Shown: positions 45,970-57,012 of the stretch, in pieces | Position numbering within the stretch: position 1 is the stretch's first letter | Layout of the letters: each line of letters opens with the position of its first letter | DNA from: Daphnia carinata | Taxonomy: Eukaryota > Arthropoda > Branchiopoda > Diplostraca > Daphniidae | Direction of reading: 5' to 3' | DNA: 64,000 bases | Assembly (NCBI RefSeq): GCF_022539665.2 | Contig: NC_081339.1 | Span: 1,302,001 to 1,366,000 of the forward strand | Program-made: the position numbers and the translations under genes | Notes under the pieces: generated by a model | Database searches by the model: none | Seen by the model: the letters and a program-made list of their open reading frames with translations, nothing else | Told to the model about the DNA's origin: nothing

Positions 45970-46344
45970 TTGAAATCCCGACAAGTCGCAAAATTAACAA
46001 CTATAACAAACGAATCGACCCCTAGAATTCCATTAAAAAATTTTCTGATTCCGTTACAAGCATTATTTGATACAGGCGTGTCTAAAAGTATTATTCACGA
46101 GAGAGTATTTCAGAGGTTTTCCACGAGAGGACAAACGATCTGCAGTCAGCTGGATTTCGATTTGTTTGACGTAGGGGAGATGAAGTTACACACGCTGATA
46201 AGAGTTACCTTGCCCGTACGGTATGGAAAGTCAGACAGGAGTTTATTATTACAAATGGTGTTTCTGAAGACTGTATCCTTGTATGGGATGCAGTCCAGAA
46301 ACACGGTTTTCGGCTTGACGGAGATGCCACAAGTATTTATTTAG
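45970..46344 (+). pseudogene. pol: Protease of Gypsy element 3
   Basis: The open frame carries LQALFDTGVSKSIIHERVF with the Asp-Thr-Gly active site near 46065-46075, followed by a hydrophobic strand region. It ends in a stop, after which RT begins in another frame. The enzyme would process the polyprotein. Confidence 0.7.
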
Positions 46345-46385
46345 CGAGGGATGAGCAGGGATCAGCCATCTCTAGGGTACCAGAC

Positions 46386-47914
46386 ATGGTAGTTACGACG
46401 GTCAAAAAGACGACGTTATTTCGTCAGACTTCGCTAGTAATTGCAACGCAAATGAAAGGTTCATTTCCGTATGTCCCCCCTAATACCACATTTATGTCTA
46501 CCCCAGTAGAGAATTTGCCGAACGGTATTTTTATTGAGGAATTCATTGGGAATGTATCCAAAGATCGGAAATATCAAATTATGGTCGAGAATCATTCGTT
46601 AAATCAAGTCACAATTCCTAGGAACACTACATTAGGCGTAATCGAAATTATTCATAACGTAATTGGGAAAATTGCCTTAAGTAAATTAGAGGAAAAGCCT
46701 ACTATAAAAAATGAGCCCATTTTAATTTCCGAATTCGACGCTGAAATTCAAGCTCCGCTCTCAAAACTGTTAAATGACTTTCACGACTTGTTCGCATCAA
46801 AAGATTCAGAATTAGGGAACACTTATCTCATTAAACATACGATTAATACACAAGGAAGAGGTCCCATTTGGCAACGGCCTTATCGAGTTAGAGATAAGCA
46901 AAGAAAGATATTGGAAGATAAAGTGCAGGAAATGTTGGATGCTAATGTAATCCAGTATTCAAATTCTACATGGGCTTCACCTGTGATTTTAGTGGAAGAA
47001 AAGTGTGAGAAGTAAGATTTTGTGTTGGCTATAGGAAATTAAATAGTATTGCAAAAAAGGATTCATTCCCTATGCCAAGGATTGATGAAACATTGGCCAA
47101 ATTGTATGGGAAGAAATTTTTCACAACTCTTGATTTGGCCTCTGGTTATTGCCAATTCAAGTCGATGAGCCGGCTATTGAAAAAACAGCATTTGTAGTAG
47201 AGAACAACCTCTGCGAATTTAAATGTATGACATTTGGGTTGTGCTATGCACCTGCCACATTTCAAAGACTAATGAATTATGTACTGAAAGACGTTTTGGG
47301 AACTAAGGCTATAGTTTACTTGGATGACGTAATGATCTTTTCGGACACTTTTGACAATCACTTGAACAATATCCGAGAAATCTCGGAGTTCTTGAAAAAT
47401 GCCAATTTAAAATTAAAACTTAAAAAATGTCAGTTCATTAAACGTTGAGTAAATTATTTAGGCCATGTCATCTCGACTGATGGTATTAAACTGATGCGAG
47501 TAAAATTGAGAAAATAGTTAACTATAAAACGCCCGCTTCGTTAGATGAAGTCAGATCATTTCTTGGTCTAGCTGGGTATTACAGATTTATTAAGAATTTT
47601 GGATCCATCGCTAAACCGTTAACCAGATTAACCCATAAAGATCTTAGCAGGAAACCTTTTCATTGGGGAAACGAAGAAAAAATGGCTTTCAAAACCTTGC
47701 GTAAGTCTCTAGTGACTCCACCAGTGTTTGCTTACCCCAATTTCAACGAAAAATTTTTACTTTTCACCGATGCATGCGATTATGGCATTGGAGCAGTACT
47801 GTCTCAAATTCAAAATGGTCACGAACACCAAATCACGTATTCCAGCAGACAGCTAACGAAAGCAGAAGCTAAATACAGTCCGACTGAAAAACAGGAACTA
47901 GCGGTCATGGATGC
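46386..47914 (+). pseudogene. pol: RT and first part of RNase H of Gypsy element 3
   Basis: The RT N-terminal region (46386-47015) ends in WASPVILVEEK and a frame break. The palm continues near 47030-47448 with DSFPMPRIDETLAKLYGKKF, TTLDLASGYCQF, MTFGLCYAPATFQRLMN and an intact catalytic IVYLDDVMIF. After further breaks comes FLGLAGYYRFIKNFGSIAKPL, and the RNase H begins at 47682 (LLFTDACDYGIGAVLSQI, then TYSSRQLTKAEAKYSPTEKQ). It is interrupted at 47914 by the LTR of copy B. Three or four frame changes make it non-functional apart from that insertion. Confidence 0.85.
47911..47914. other. Target-site duplication of copy B, left
   Basis: ATGC precedes the left LTR and recurs at 60033-60036 after the right LTR. 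Four base pairs is the usual duplication length for Gypsy-type integrases. Confidence 0.9.
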
Positions 47915-48118
47915 TGTAAAGTTTCCAAATCCCGTGTATTTGCAGTGCGTTGCCGAAACAACTCCGAATTACAAGCTACAAAATATGCAGTATTTATACT
48001 ACTACAGAACACAAATGTTGAAGGTAAAGTGGGAGGAGATACGTTCACTTTCACTTGTGAAACGCTTGAGGGATGTAAAAGGTGTGGCTCCTTTTGGTTA
48101 GCCTTTGGGCTTGTTACA
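47915..48118 (-). repeat. 3' LTR of copy B (204 bp)
   Basis: On the + strand it begins TGTAAAGTTTCC and ends GGGCTTGTTACA. It pairs with 59829-60032. In element orientation it is the 3' LTR, preceded by the purine tract at 48133-48119. Confidence 0.93.
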
Positions 48119-48133
48119 TTCCTTCCCCTCTTC
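48119..48133 (-). other. Polypurine tract of copy B
   Basis: On the minus strand the sequence is gaagaggggaaggaa, identical to that of copy A and adjacent to the LTR. Confidence 0.85.
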
Positions 48134-48227
48134 GATAATAAGAATTGGTCCTCCAATTTGCATTTTCCGTCACCGACTACAGTTGTTGCTATGGTTGAAT
48201 AATAAAACTTGTTCCTTCACCTAAAAT

Positions 48228-49634
48228 TTAAGAAAAAGCGTTGAATGTGATTTTAAAAAGACTGTTGGCGTATTGTCTTTTTTCTTTTCTTCTTTTATGC
48301 TTGCTTTTCTTTCTGCCTGGTATTTCTGCTATGTTGATTATGGCTTGTTCATTTTCCTCGCGGCTGTATTGTTGGTGTTCTTTTCTTTTAATTTTAGTCA
48401 GGGAACTACTGTTATGTCTTAGTTCCCATTTTTGGAATATGGTTTGCGCTCTTGTGCTGCATGTTTCTGATCCAGCCGCGTGTCCATGGGAGTCTTTTAT
48501 CCCTGTGTCTGCGCCGTGTAGCAGTAAAATCTCGAACATGTCGATTCGGTTAAATCCGCTTGCTACGTGTAAGACGGTTTCGCCTGAATCGTCTTTTTGG
48601 TTGATATTGATGATTCTCTTTGCGCAAATTTGGGTGGCCAGGTCTTCTAGACCATACATGGCTAAATAATACAGAACGGTTCTGCCGTCAGGTGTTGCAA
48701 TGTTGATGTTAGTTGGTGTCCATATTAACTTTGCACATTCTTGGTTTTTGTGTGAAATTGCCAACATTAAGGGAGTTTCTCCGTTGTAGTTGCGAGCTGT
48801 AAATTCGCAGTTGTTATGTTTTAGGATCCTCAGTAACAGTAGATCATTTTCGGCCGCTGCGATATGACCAATTGTTTTGCCGTGATAGAGTATCTCTGGG
48901 TCTGCTCCGAAGGATAGTAGAAGATCGGTGATGTCGTACCTACATCTTCGTACGCTGGTGTGGAGTAATGTCTGTTCCTCTTCGAATCTTTCATTGAAGA
49001 ATGTGGCCATCTTCTGTCTTGGCCAACCCTGTTGAGTTTTGAATTTGTTTTGGATGCACCTTCTTACTACCTGCATTGGAGCTCCCATCATTGTTAATGA
49101 AAGTTTTCCGTTTTCTAAGTCTATTATGGCTTGTCTTCGTAGTTGGATTTTTTCTGCTCGCTCCGCTGATATGGATGCCATCGTTTTCATCCGACAATTT
49201 TTACATGCCTCTGTTTCCCTTTGTTGGTCGTCTGGCTAATTCCGTTTTTGGGAAGGTTCACACTGGAGATAAGTGTCACTATCATTTCCTAATATAAAAT
49301 CAATACTGTAGACACTTTCGCAATCGGGTGCTATTCCATAATACGCCCTTAATCCTTCGTTCTCATCTTCACTCGATTCACTGCTGTCATTCAGTTTTTC
49401 TTCAGTTCTGAAAAAGTTGATCTTCTCTGTTTCTACTTCTCCGCTCCATCCTATGTATCGCACTATTTCTTTGTTCATATCCGCATTTTTCGCACTTTAC
49501 TTCGCTCTGTGGTCTTGCTGCTCATCCTCACCTTCGGTATCGCTAATAGTGATTAGCTCGTATACCCTCTTCGTCTCCTGATGGATGATGGTTACTTCCA
49601 TTTTGTTATCCTGAGTGGTGTTGTTATAGGCCAT
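48228..49634 (-). pseudogene. Ankyrin-repeat gene of copy B, two in-frame stops
   Basis: The frame begins at the ATG at 49634-49632 and would encode 468 residues. A TAA near 49497 replaces a Glu codon of copy A, and a TAG near 49238 replaces a Lys codon, so only 49190-48228 is open without interruption. The C-terminal 320 residues with the ankyrin repeats and the basic tail are about 94 percent identical to copy A by eye. The first 150 residues are much less similar. It keeps four codons (reading KTIG) that copy A lacks. Two single-base nonsense changes suggest recent loss. Confidence 0.85.
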
Positions 49635-50073
49635 TTTGGGATGAATTTTTGGTTTTTAGATCACACTTGGCTTTGCGAAACTTAGTTGGAGTTATGCCGT
49701 TGAGACACTGGGAAGAGTTTAGTTTACGCATTTTGCAAAATCTTGCTTATTCAAAGATCTTCATGTTGTTTTTCATAAGTTCTTGTTTCTAATTCGATAA
49801 CAGGTTTATCTTTGCATTTAATTATGTTCCATTTTCTGTTTCAAACCCTTTTTGGGCGAAATTGTTTCTTCGTCTTGTGTTGCGCTGACATTTGGATTTA
49901 TCGTAGGGCGAATAGACGAATATCCTGTTTGTTTTTGAACTTTCTTTATTCCTTTTTAGTCATTGTCATTTTCTTATAGGGGTTCTTGCGTTTTTATTTT
50001 TCTTTGTGAGTTAGTTTCTGTCGTTCTCTGGTACGTAACACTGCTTGATTTGTTGTTCTGCTCGTGGTTTGTG
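49635..50073. promoter_or_regulatory. Divergent intergenic region, copy B
   Basis: This 439-bp interval separates the ankyrin start (minus) from the antisense-gene start (plus). It shares blocks with 2733-3178 of copy A in the same relative order, for example the complement of tacgataaatccaaatgtca (near 49890). The spacing is almost the same. It is the likely site of a bidirectional internal promoter. Confidence 0.5.
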
Positions 50074-50617
50074 ATGCCAAATTTCGATTTTAACGGTATC
50101 GACGAAGTCAGTGTTCGCGGTATCAGCGACAAGTTGAAACCGCGTTGTCTAGCATTGATAAGGCGCTATATCCCACTCCTTAGAGTCATTTCCAGCGGTT
50201 TCGTCCCAAGGATCGGCAAATGTTTTTTGACTCGTTTCAATTTTACTTTTCTGTTGCGAATTTTGTGCATTTTAAAAAAGAACGCCCATGGATCAATGAC
50301 TACTATTACTTGTATGTATTTTTTTTTTTTTTTTTTTTTTAAGATAATAATAATAATCCGATTTCTTATTCAGGAACCATCCTGGGCGATATCGTGTCCG
50401 CTACCGATTGAGATTCGCTCGCTTTCTCTGGTGGTTGGAGTCGGGGATTGATATTTTCCATCCTACTCCGGTTTCCTCCTGGTTGGTGAAGGAGGTTCTC
50501 CAGCGCGAGCACGATGAAGAGATGTTGCCGCTCACAAGAATTTTTGAAAAACATTTTGATTTTGAGCATAATTATATGGATACTGATGCTCCTGATGATT
50601 TTGTTATTGATTTTTGA
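50074..50617 (+). pseudogene. Antisense two-exon accessory gene, copy B
   Basis: Exon 1 runs from an ATG at 50074 to 50311 and exon 2 from 50374 to the TGA at 50617, opposite to the element. Exon 1 contains an early frame change (between 50074 and about 50115) and a TAG at 50181-50183 where copy A has GAA. Around the splice site both copies read RPWINDY, two or three residues, then L-N-H. Exon 2 carries RFARFLWWLESG and is open to its end. The predicted protein is about 160 residues without a signal peptide or membrane segment. Its family is unknown to me. Amino-acid identity to copy A is only about 45 percent by eye, far lower than for Env, yet the exon structure is preserved. Confidence 0.7.
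50312..50373 (+). other. Predicted 62-bp phase-2 intron, copy B
   Basis: It begins GTATGTATTTTT, contains a 22-base T run (50319-50340) and ends TTCTTATTCAG. It splits a Leu codon after its second base, as in copy A. The length differs from copy A by 14 bp, mostly in the T run, while the flanking codons stay in register. Confidence 0.7.
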
Positions 50618-50961
50618 CTTTGTTAGTTTTGTAGTTGTGTTAGTCGGAGATAAAAATGTTATTTGAGTTTGTCTAAAGTTTTAATGCTTTCATTTCTATT
50701 TTTGCTTTTGATTTTTGTGGATAATGTGTTAGTTGGAATACAAAATTGTTATTTGAGTTTGGTTCTTTGTTTGTTTTTACTATAAAGTTTCAAGTAGGGG
50801 ATAATGGTAAGGAAAAAAATGATCATCAACTTATTTGTTGAAGCTTTTAAATTCTGGTAAGTGCGTTATTTACTGGGGGCTGTTAATTTATTATGTAATT
50901 AACCAAGTTGTCAAGGGCTATGTTTTGTGGCTACTTTTAATTTCAATGACCTTGGGGATTT

Positions 50962-53258
50962 TCACTTTTTGGCTGAATTACTGCTGTCTGTTTCTGCCAT
51001 GCAACGACATAGGTCTTCCCAGACCATGCCATACCCGACGACAGAAGTGCACGTGGTGTGTTTTCCTGTACACCGTTTGGGTGTGTCAGTTTCTTCGATA
51101 GATGGGTAGATTAATGAATTTGGTGCGCTTGGTCGTGGAGAGCGCATTTGACCTTGTTTTTCTGTTGTCAGTTGTGCTGGGGCGGACGTTCTTATGAACG
51201 GTTGTTCGATTGCTATGTCTGAATGGTAATTTGTTTCTCGTGCTGGTAGCATTGATGCGAGTTCGTGTTCTTCCTCTATGCCATCGTCGTAATTTCTTGT
51301 AAGCTTCTGGTTTCTACGGATATGATTTTTAATCTTTGAGATAGGGTTGCAAATGATGAAGATCCGTAAGCATACGAGAAATAGCACGAATCCAATTGCT
51401 GAAAGACCTATTATTTTCAATTTGTCGAACCATGAGAACATATGATCTATCTGATTATCTTGTTGTTCTGACATCACAATATCTCCAACAGAATTGGAAT
51501 TTCCCTCTTGCATTCTGCCTACTAGGTCATTCAGGATATTTAATTGTTCCATCTCCATTGTCTGGTGTGCTGGATGACTTTTCAGCGAGAAGTCGAAATT
51601 ATTAAGGTGGAGTTCTTCAAATTCTGTAATGAGGTCTAGATTAGGCATGTGAAAGGTAGGTTTCTGGCGTATCCAATCTCCTGTTGTAGAATTGTGTTCC
51701 CAGGTATGTGGATTTCCATTTAAATTTACTAACGGTGTTTTCCAAAAATAATCGGAATATGGGTGAATTGACCACCCATCTGTTCCGATCGTACAGTTCT
51801 TTCCTTCGTAAGTGAAGAACGGTTGGAATCCACATTTAGTTTCATTTGCTGATATAAAAATTCTTTTTGCTTCACATTGTTGAAGTGTCATTGCTTGACC
51901 GAACCCTTGTAGTCGTGTGCAGATTGGTAAGCCTACTGTTGTTGCAGCTAAAATTCCGTTGGTTTGAACTAAGATAACGGCCTGTGTTCTTTTGATTGCC
52001 GATAGTTGCCAATAAACATCTCGGATTTCTTTTTTGATTTTATATTGGTCGTGCATCTTACTTATTTTGTATTTAATCTTGTCGTTGAATTCTTCGATGT
52101 TTTTAGGTTGATTCCTGTGCGATTAATCGGTAATTTTGCTGGTCTAATATCCACCGCGTAGAATATTCGGAACAAGTGGCTGCAACCAGTCGATTTGTTT
52201 CTCCTTCGGTGATGCAAATATCGCTATTTTGCATTCGTATTGTTTGGTCAACGATGTATTCAAATTCTGACCCCAATGGAAATGGGTCATCGTTTTTCAA
52301 ACGAAAGTGAGTTTTCATCGGGTTGCTCTCTCAGGGTTTGTAGATTATATGTATTGTGGCGTTATAAATTATGTACTGTCCTTTTTCGTCTTTTTTGATT
52401 GGTTGTTGACGTCTCATTTTTATTGGTCCCCAGGCGTACGAGATGCTGTATAGACGTTTACCGATATCTGAATCATCGAGAGGTGTGTTTAACAAGAACG
52501 TAACTTCTTGTTGAATCGATCGTTTCCGCTTTGATTGTGGAAGTTCTCTATAATCCTTGCACACTGGTGTATCTAGGTGAGTATTCTGCAGGCATGTATT
52601 TATAGGTGTTTTAAACATCTCATAGAGTTTTCTTGTAGTTTCCGTTGGAAAAATTAGGTATGTTAGTGGTATACCGACAGCTTTGTAGCCTAGTGGAGTG
52701 ATGTCCCTATCTGGTTTGTTGAGGAATGATATCTCGATTTGTCGGTTCGTGTCATAGAGACGACTGGTGTTTTCGTGTTCCGGCATTCTTTTATGGCATA
52801 CCATTGCCCTTCACCTGTTGGGGTGGCTGTAAAACTCAGTCCTGCTGGTCTGGTCTGCATGTTGTTATCGCCACACTTCTTGTCGTTCACCATTTTCCAG
52901 CATTCCAGTGGGGTTATTAGTTTAGTTTCTTGTGAGTATATTGTGTCGAAAGATCCAATCCAAAATGATCCTGTTATTTTCTTCGTTTTTATCCATTGTT
53001 TGCCTTTTCCATCCATTGTTTTATCCATGTCCAGCCTTTACAAGAAGCTGCTGGTTTCTGCGTTGTTTTTAACGTGTACAGTGTGGGTATTCTGGGTAAG
53101 TGTGCTGTATCTGTTTCCTTGTTGTTGCAGTAATATGGTGCTTCTATATCTAAAATTCCTCTGGTCTTTACGTTGTTACAGTCGCATACGGTTGAATAGA
53201 TGGGATACGTTGATGGAATGATGGTTAGTAAGTGGATGAATATTATTATCAGTTCCAT
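50962..53258 (-). pseudogene. env: Env-like glycoprotein gene of copy B, broken
   Basis: The ATG at 53258 opens a hydrophobic signal peptide of about 18 residues, then a Cys-rich N-terminal domain (first Cys pair near 53190, others to 52860). Four consecutive segments in three frames (53258-52989, 53028-52690, 52804-52331, 52318-52103) continue it, with a TGA at about 52331. A polybasic stretch (SKRKR) lies near 52530 and may be a cleavage site. The C-terminal segment 52056-50962 carries the ectodomain, membrane anchor and full tail. The mucin-like tract of copy A is absent, apparently deleted at about 52105-52100. The domain order and Cys pattern of the N-terminus recall chuvirus glycoproteins, known to have been captured by LTR elements; I hold this at low confidence. 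Confidence 0.8.
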
Positions 53259-53272
53259 CTGTGAAATAAAAA
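53259..53272 (-). other. Predicted splice acceptor touching the env ATG
   Basis: On the minus strand TTTTTATTTCACAG immediately precedes the ATG at 53258. A T-rich tract and CAG make a good 3' splice site. Joined to the donor at 59693/59692 it would give a short leader followed directly by env. Confidence 0.6.
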
Positions 53273-53429
53273 TTTGAAGGTTTTTTAGAATCTTGATACT
53301 TCATTACGTTGCCGTGTTGTATCGTGGATTCGTCATTCTAGTAGGCGCAGGATGATTTGGTATAGGACCGGGAATATTTGGTGTGGTAATATTGCGAAAC
53401 TCTTCTTCTGTCGCTCGATATATACGCAT

Positions 53430-55042
53430 TTAAGGAGGAGACTTTCTTTCGTTGTTATCGATGTGTTTTCTTGGCCTTCCTGGACCTCTTCGTACCGCCT
53501 CATTACTCGGTTGGTTGAACTCACATGATGTTCTGTCTGTTCCTTGATTTCCTGGGACGTGCAATTTTAGACGGTTGACGTGTACTATTGATTTTAGTTT
53601 TTCATTGTCGGCGTTTTGAATCTCGTAAGTGAGATCTGAGTAATTTTTGGTAATTTTGAATGGTCCATTCCACCTGTTGATAAATTTTCCGGCAGTTGGT
53701 GGGGCTTTTAATAACACAAAGTCACCAATGTTGTATTTAATTGCTTTTGTTCCTTCGTCGTAATATCTTTTTTGTCTTGTCTGCGCCCGAAATAGGTGTT
53801 CCTTCGCTAGTTGCTGAGCCTTCTTCCATTGATGTGAGTACATTACACTGGTGTCTTCGTATGTCTCGTATCGTCTGTCTATTTTGACGTCGTTTGGGAT
53901 CAAGGGGTGTCTTCCAAAGAATAGGGAGAATGGGGTTTGTTGTAGTGTTGATTGCTTTGCTGTGTTGTAAGCAAATGTGACGAACGGAAGATATTTGTCC
54001 CAATTTCCAGGTTCACTTCCCACGTAGCAAGCTAACATGTCACACAGGGTTCTGTTAATTCGTTCTACTAATCCGTCCGTTTGGGGGTGGTATGCTGTTG
54101 TTCTTATTTGTTTGATCTTGAACATTTTGCAAATTTCTTGGATTAAGTACGACAGGAAGCTAGTCCCTTGATCTGTTAGGACTACTTCGGGGGATCCATA
54201 TTTTGTGTAAATATCATAAACCAAGATTGTAGCAATTGTTCCTGTTCGCTTATTGGAACTGGACCCACAATATCCATCGCAAGTCTTTCCCACACCCTTT
54301 CAGCTGGGGGCATAGGTTGCAATGGTGCTTTACTTCCCCCCATAGCCTTGCGTTTTGCGCATTTTAAGCAATTTTTGATGTATTCGGTTACGTTTTGTCG
54401 CATGTGTGTAATGAAGTATTGCTCTCGTAGTCTGGCTATTGTTTTTTCTATTCCAAAATGTCCTGCTAACATGTGGACATGATTTGCTTGTAAGAATCTT
54501 CTGACTGACTCCCTTGGGACTACTAACTTTCCTTGCCTATCTGTTAATAAACCTTTCTCGTTGATTATAAAGTTGCTTCTAGATCTGTTACTTTTCTGAT
54601 CTTCTTGTATCTTTATCATTAGTTTTTGGCAATATTTATCGGCTTGCTGCCCTTCTAGCCATTTGTCTTCTCGCCAAGATCTTTTACTGTTACTTCCAAT
54701 TTCTCTTTCAAAACCTTTGTTTTCCGTTTTATGATTTTCCCTTTCGAAACTTTCGCTTTCTGTCTGACTACTTTCGCTTTCTCTCTCCAGTTTCCTTAAC
54801 CTTTCCATTTGTAGTTTGATTTTTAATCTTTCAATTTCTTTTCGATCTCTTTCATGCTCTTTTATGACAATTTCTTTTTCCTTTGCCCTTGTTTCTACTC
54901 TTGCTAGTGGCACTATGGGAATACGGCTTAGGGTGTCAGCATTTTGGTGCGATTTCCCAGGCCGGTATCCAATTACGATGTCGAATTCTTGTAGTTTGAC
55001 TGCCCATCTAGCTAATCTTCCTGCGGATTCTATCTTGCTCAT
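53430..55042 (-). pseudogene. pol: RNase H end and integrase of copy B, with deletion
   Basis: The frame 55042-54182 reads the RNase H end (IVIGYRPGKSHQNADTLSRI), a charged spacer, the His-Cys zinc domain (HVHMLAGHFGIEK, then CLKCAKRK near 54350) and the first catalytic block AMDIVGPVPIS. About 27 codons of the core are then missing and the frame changes. 54293-53430 continues with VVLTDQGTSF, AYHPQTDGLVERINRTL (second Asp and Glu), a GPF-type domain (FINRWNGPFKI) and an AT-hook-like RRGPGRPRKH at its end. All three acidic residues remain, but the core fold is damaged. The final AT-hook may aid target binding. Confidence 0.85.
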
Positions 55043-55153
55043 TAACCATTCTAAAGGTCTATGGTCGGTAAATACGATAAATCTACGTCCGTATAGATAT
55101 GTCCTAAATACGTCAATTGCGTGGATGATTGCGTAAGCCTCTTTCTCTGTGGT

Positions 55154-56373
55154 TTACCAATTGGCCTCGCGATCGTTCAGATGTTTAGAGCTATACGCGA
55201 TGACGACTTCCGCGCCGTCTGATTCACGGGGTTCCTGTACGTCGGACTCCGCTGAATCCGCTGATTGAGGTAGAGTCTGCATCTGAGCCAAGACTGCTCC
55301 TATTCCATATCCTGAAGCATCTGTGTAGATGATAAATTCGCGCGTGAAATCTGGATACCCAAGGAGAGGTCTAGTTATGAGACAGTTCTTGATGCAGTCA
55401 AAAGCGTCCTTTTGTTCCTCTCCCCATTTCCACTCGGCTGATTTTCTCGTTAGCGCTGTCAGTGGGAAGGGCTTTATCAGCAAAAGCCCGGATGAATTTT
55501 CTATAACAGCTAGCCAGACCTAAAAATGAGCTTAATTCCTTCACGTTTTTGGGAGCTGGGTATTCAATGATTAACTAATCATCTAATCAACTAGACTAAA
55601 TAATCTAATTCTTCCTTGAAAAATTCGCATTTCTTCCGTTTTAATTTTAGTCCTGCGTCTTTAAGAAGCTTAAACACCGTTTCTAGATGTGTCACATGTT
55701 CAGTAATATTATAACTGAACACTATGATGTCTTCCAGATAAACCAATGCGAACCTGAACAATACTGATTTCAAGATGTTATTCATCGTACGTTGAAAAGT
55801 GCTTGGCGCATTTGTTAATCCAAATGGCATTCTATTAAATTCGTATTGTCCAAGTTCACAGATGAAAGCGGTTTTGTGTTTGTCGCTGTCCTCTATCTCG
55901 ATCTGCCAGTAGCCGCTCAGTAAGTCCAATGTTGAGAAGTATACTGATCCATTCAATGCATCAATGGTGTCGTCAATTCTTGGTAATGGATATTTGTCTT
56001 TTACGGTTATTCTGTTTAGTGCCCTATAATCAATACACATACGCATTTCTCCATCTTTTTTGGGTCCCATTACAATGGCTGCTGCAAATGGGCTGTGACT
56101 TTCTCTAATAATTTTGTTACTCAACATTACTTCGATTTTTGTCTTTACAATAAGTTTTAATGCTTCTGGAGTTCTGCGCAGTCGTTGAGTAATTGTGGCG
56201 TTATATCCTATGTTAATGGAATGTTTTACATCGGTTGCTAAACCGAAATCTGATTCTTTTTCTGCAAATACAGCTTCGTGTTTTTTCAATAAAATTTCTA
56301 TTTTAATGCGTATCTCTTCAGAGATGTTGGTTATTTCGCCTTCGCGGCTTTGTTTAATTCGTTTGGATTTCAT
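55154..56373 (-). pseudogene. pol: RT and RNase H of copy B; active site reads YLED
   Basis: From 56373 the frame shows the RT palm motifs: RMCIDYRALNRITVKDKYPL, YFSTLDLLSGYWQIE, FNRMPFGLTNAPSTFQRTMN and LVYLEDIIVF near 55745. The usual YxDD reads YLED, so the first of the paired Asp residues is Glu. A break follows at 55591. RNase H resumes at 55483 with FIIYTDASGYGIGAVLAQM and ends with a TAA at 55156-55154 in place of a Ser codon, after which the same frame continues as 55042-54182. A Gypsy-type RT is clear from the motif order. The copy is inactive. Confidence 0.9.
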
Positions 56374-56382
56374 GTTATTGTC

Positions 56383-57012
56383 TCATTGGGAAAAAGATTC
56401 TAAGCTGCGATAATCTGCTTCAGTAAGGTCATTGTTATCGTCTTTTTCTGGTGATTGGTTGGGGATGAGTGGAATGTGAATGCCTACTTTGCTAAACGTT
56501 GAGCTATATATTGGGTGTATATTTGTTCCAAAGTTGTGTTCCACCCCAAAATGGTCGTAATTTATCCGTCTGTTTCTAGTATTAATTTTTACATTGTTGC
56601 TTGATAAGAAGTCTAAACCTAGGATACAGGTTTCACTTAAGTTTTCCATGATAAAGAAATGATGATTAATAACGTGATCGTCGTTAATGATAATTGAAAA
56701 TTCAAATTTTCCCATTGATTTTAGTATTTCTCCTGAAACCGTTCTGAATATTGGCGAGGGGGTGTTTTTAATTTCTTCAAGTTCTTCCCTCTTCTTTAGG
56801 TTAAAAAATATGCTGTCTGAAATTAAACTGGCTGCGGCTCCTGTATCTACTAAAGCGTTAATTTCTTTTCCAAAAATTCTAACGGGTATACGAATTAGTT
56901 TGGGTATCGCTAATTCTAAATTATCTGTTGGGGAATTTTTTCGTAAGGATATCGTGTTTACTGCATTGGACGACGGTTCGGATTGTTGATACGTGCCATA
57001 TCTGTCCAACAT
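56383..57012 (-). pseudogene. pol: Aspartic protease region of copy B
   Basis: The frame includes INALVDTGAAASLISDSIFF with the Asp-Thr-Gly site near 56840, and ETCILGLDFLSS near 56615, the flap-to-end region of the fold. It overlaps the end of gag by about 55 bp in the -1 relation, a common arrangement for gag-pol frameshifting; I see no clear slippery heptamer. It ends with TGA at 56385-56383, and RT follows in the same frame, so either that codon is a mutation or read-through once occurred. Confidence 0.8.
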
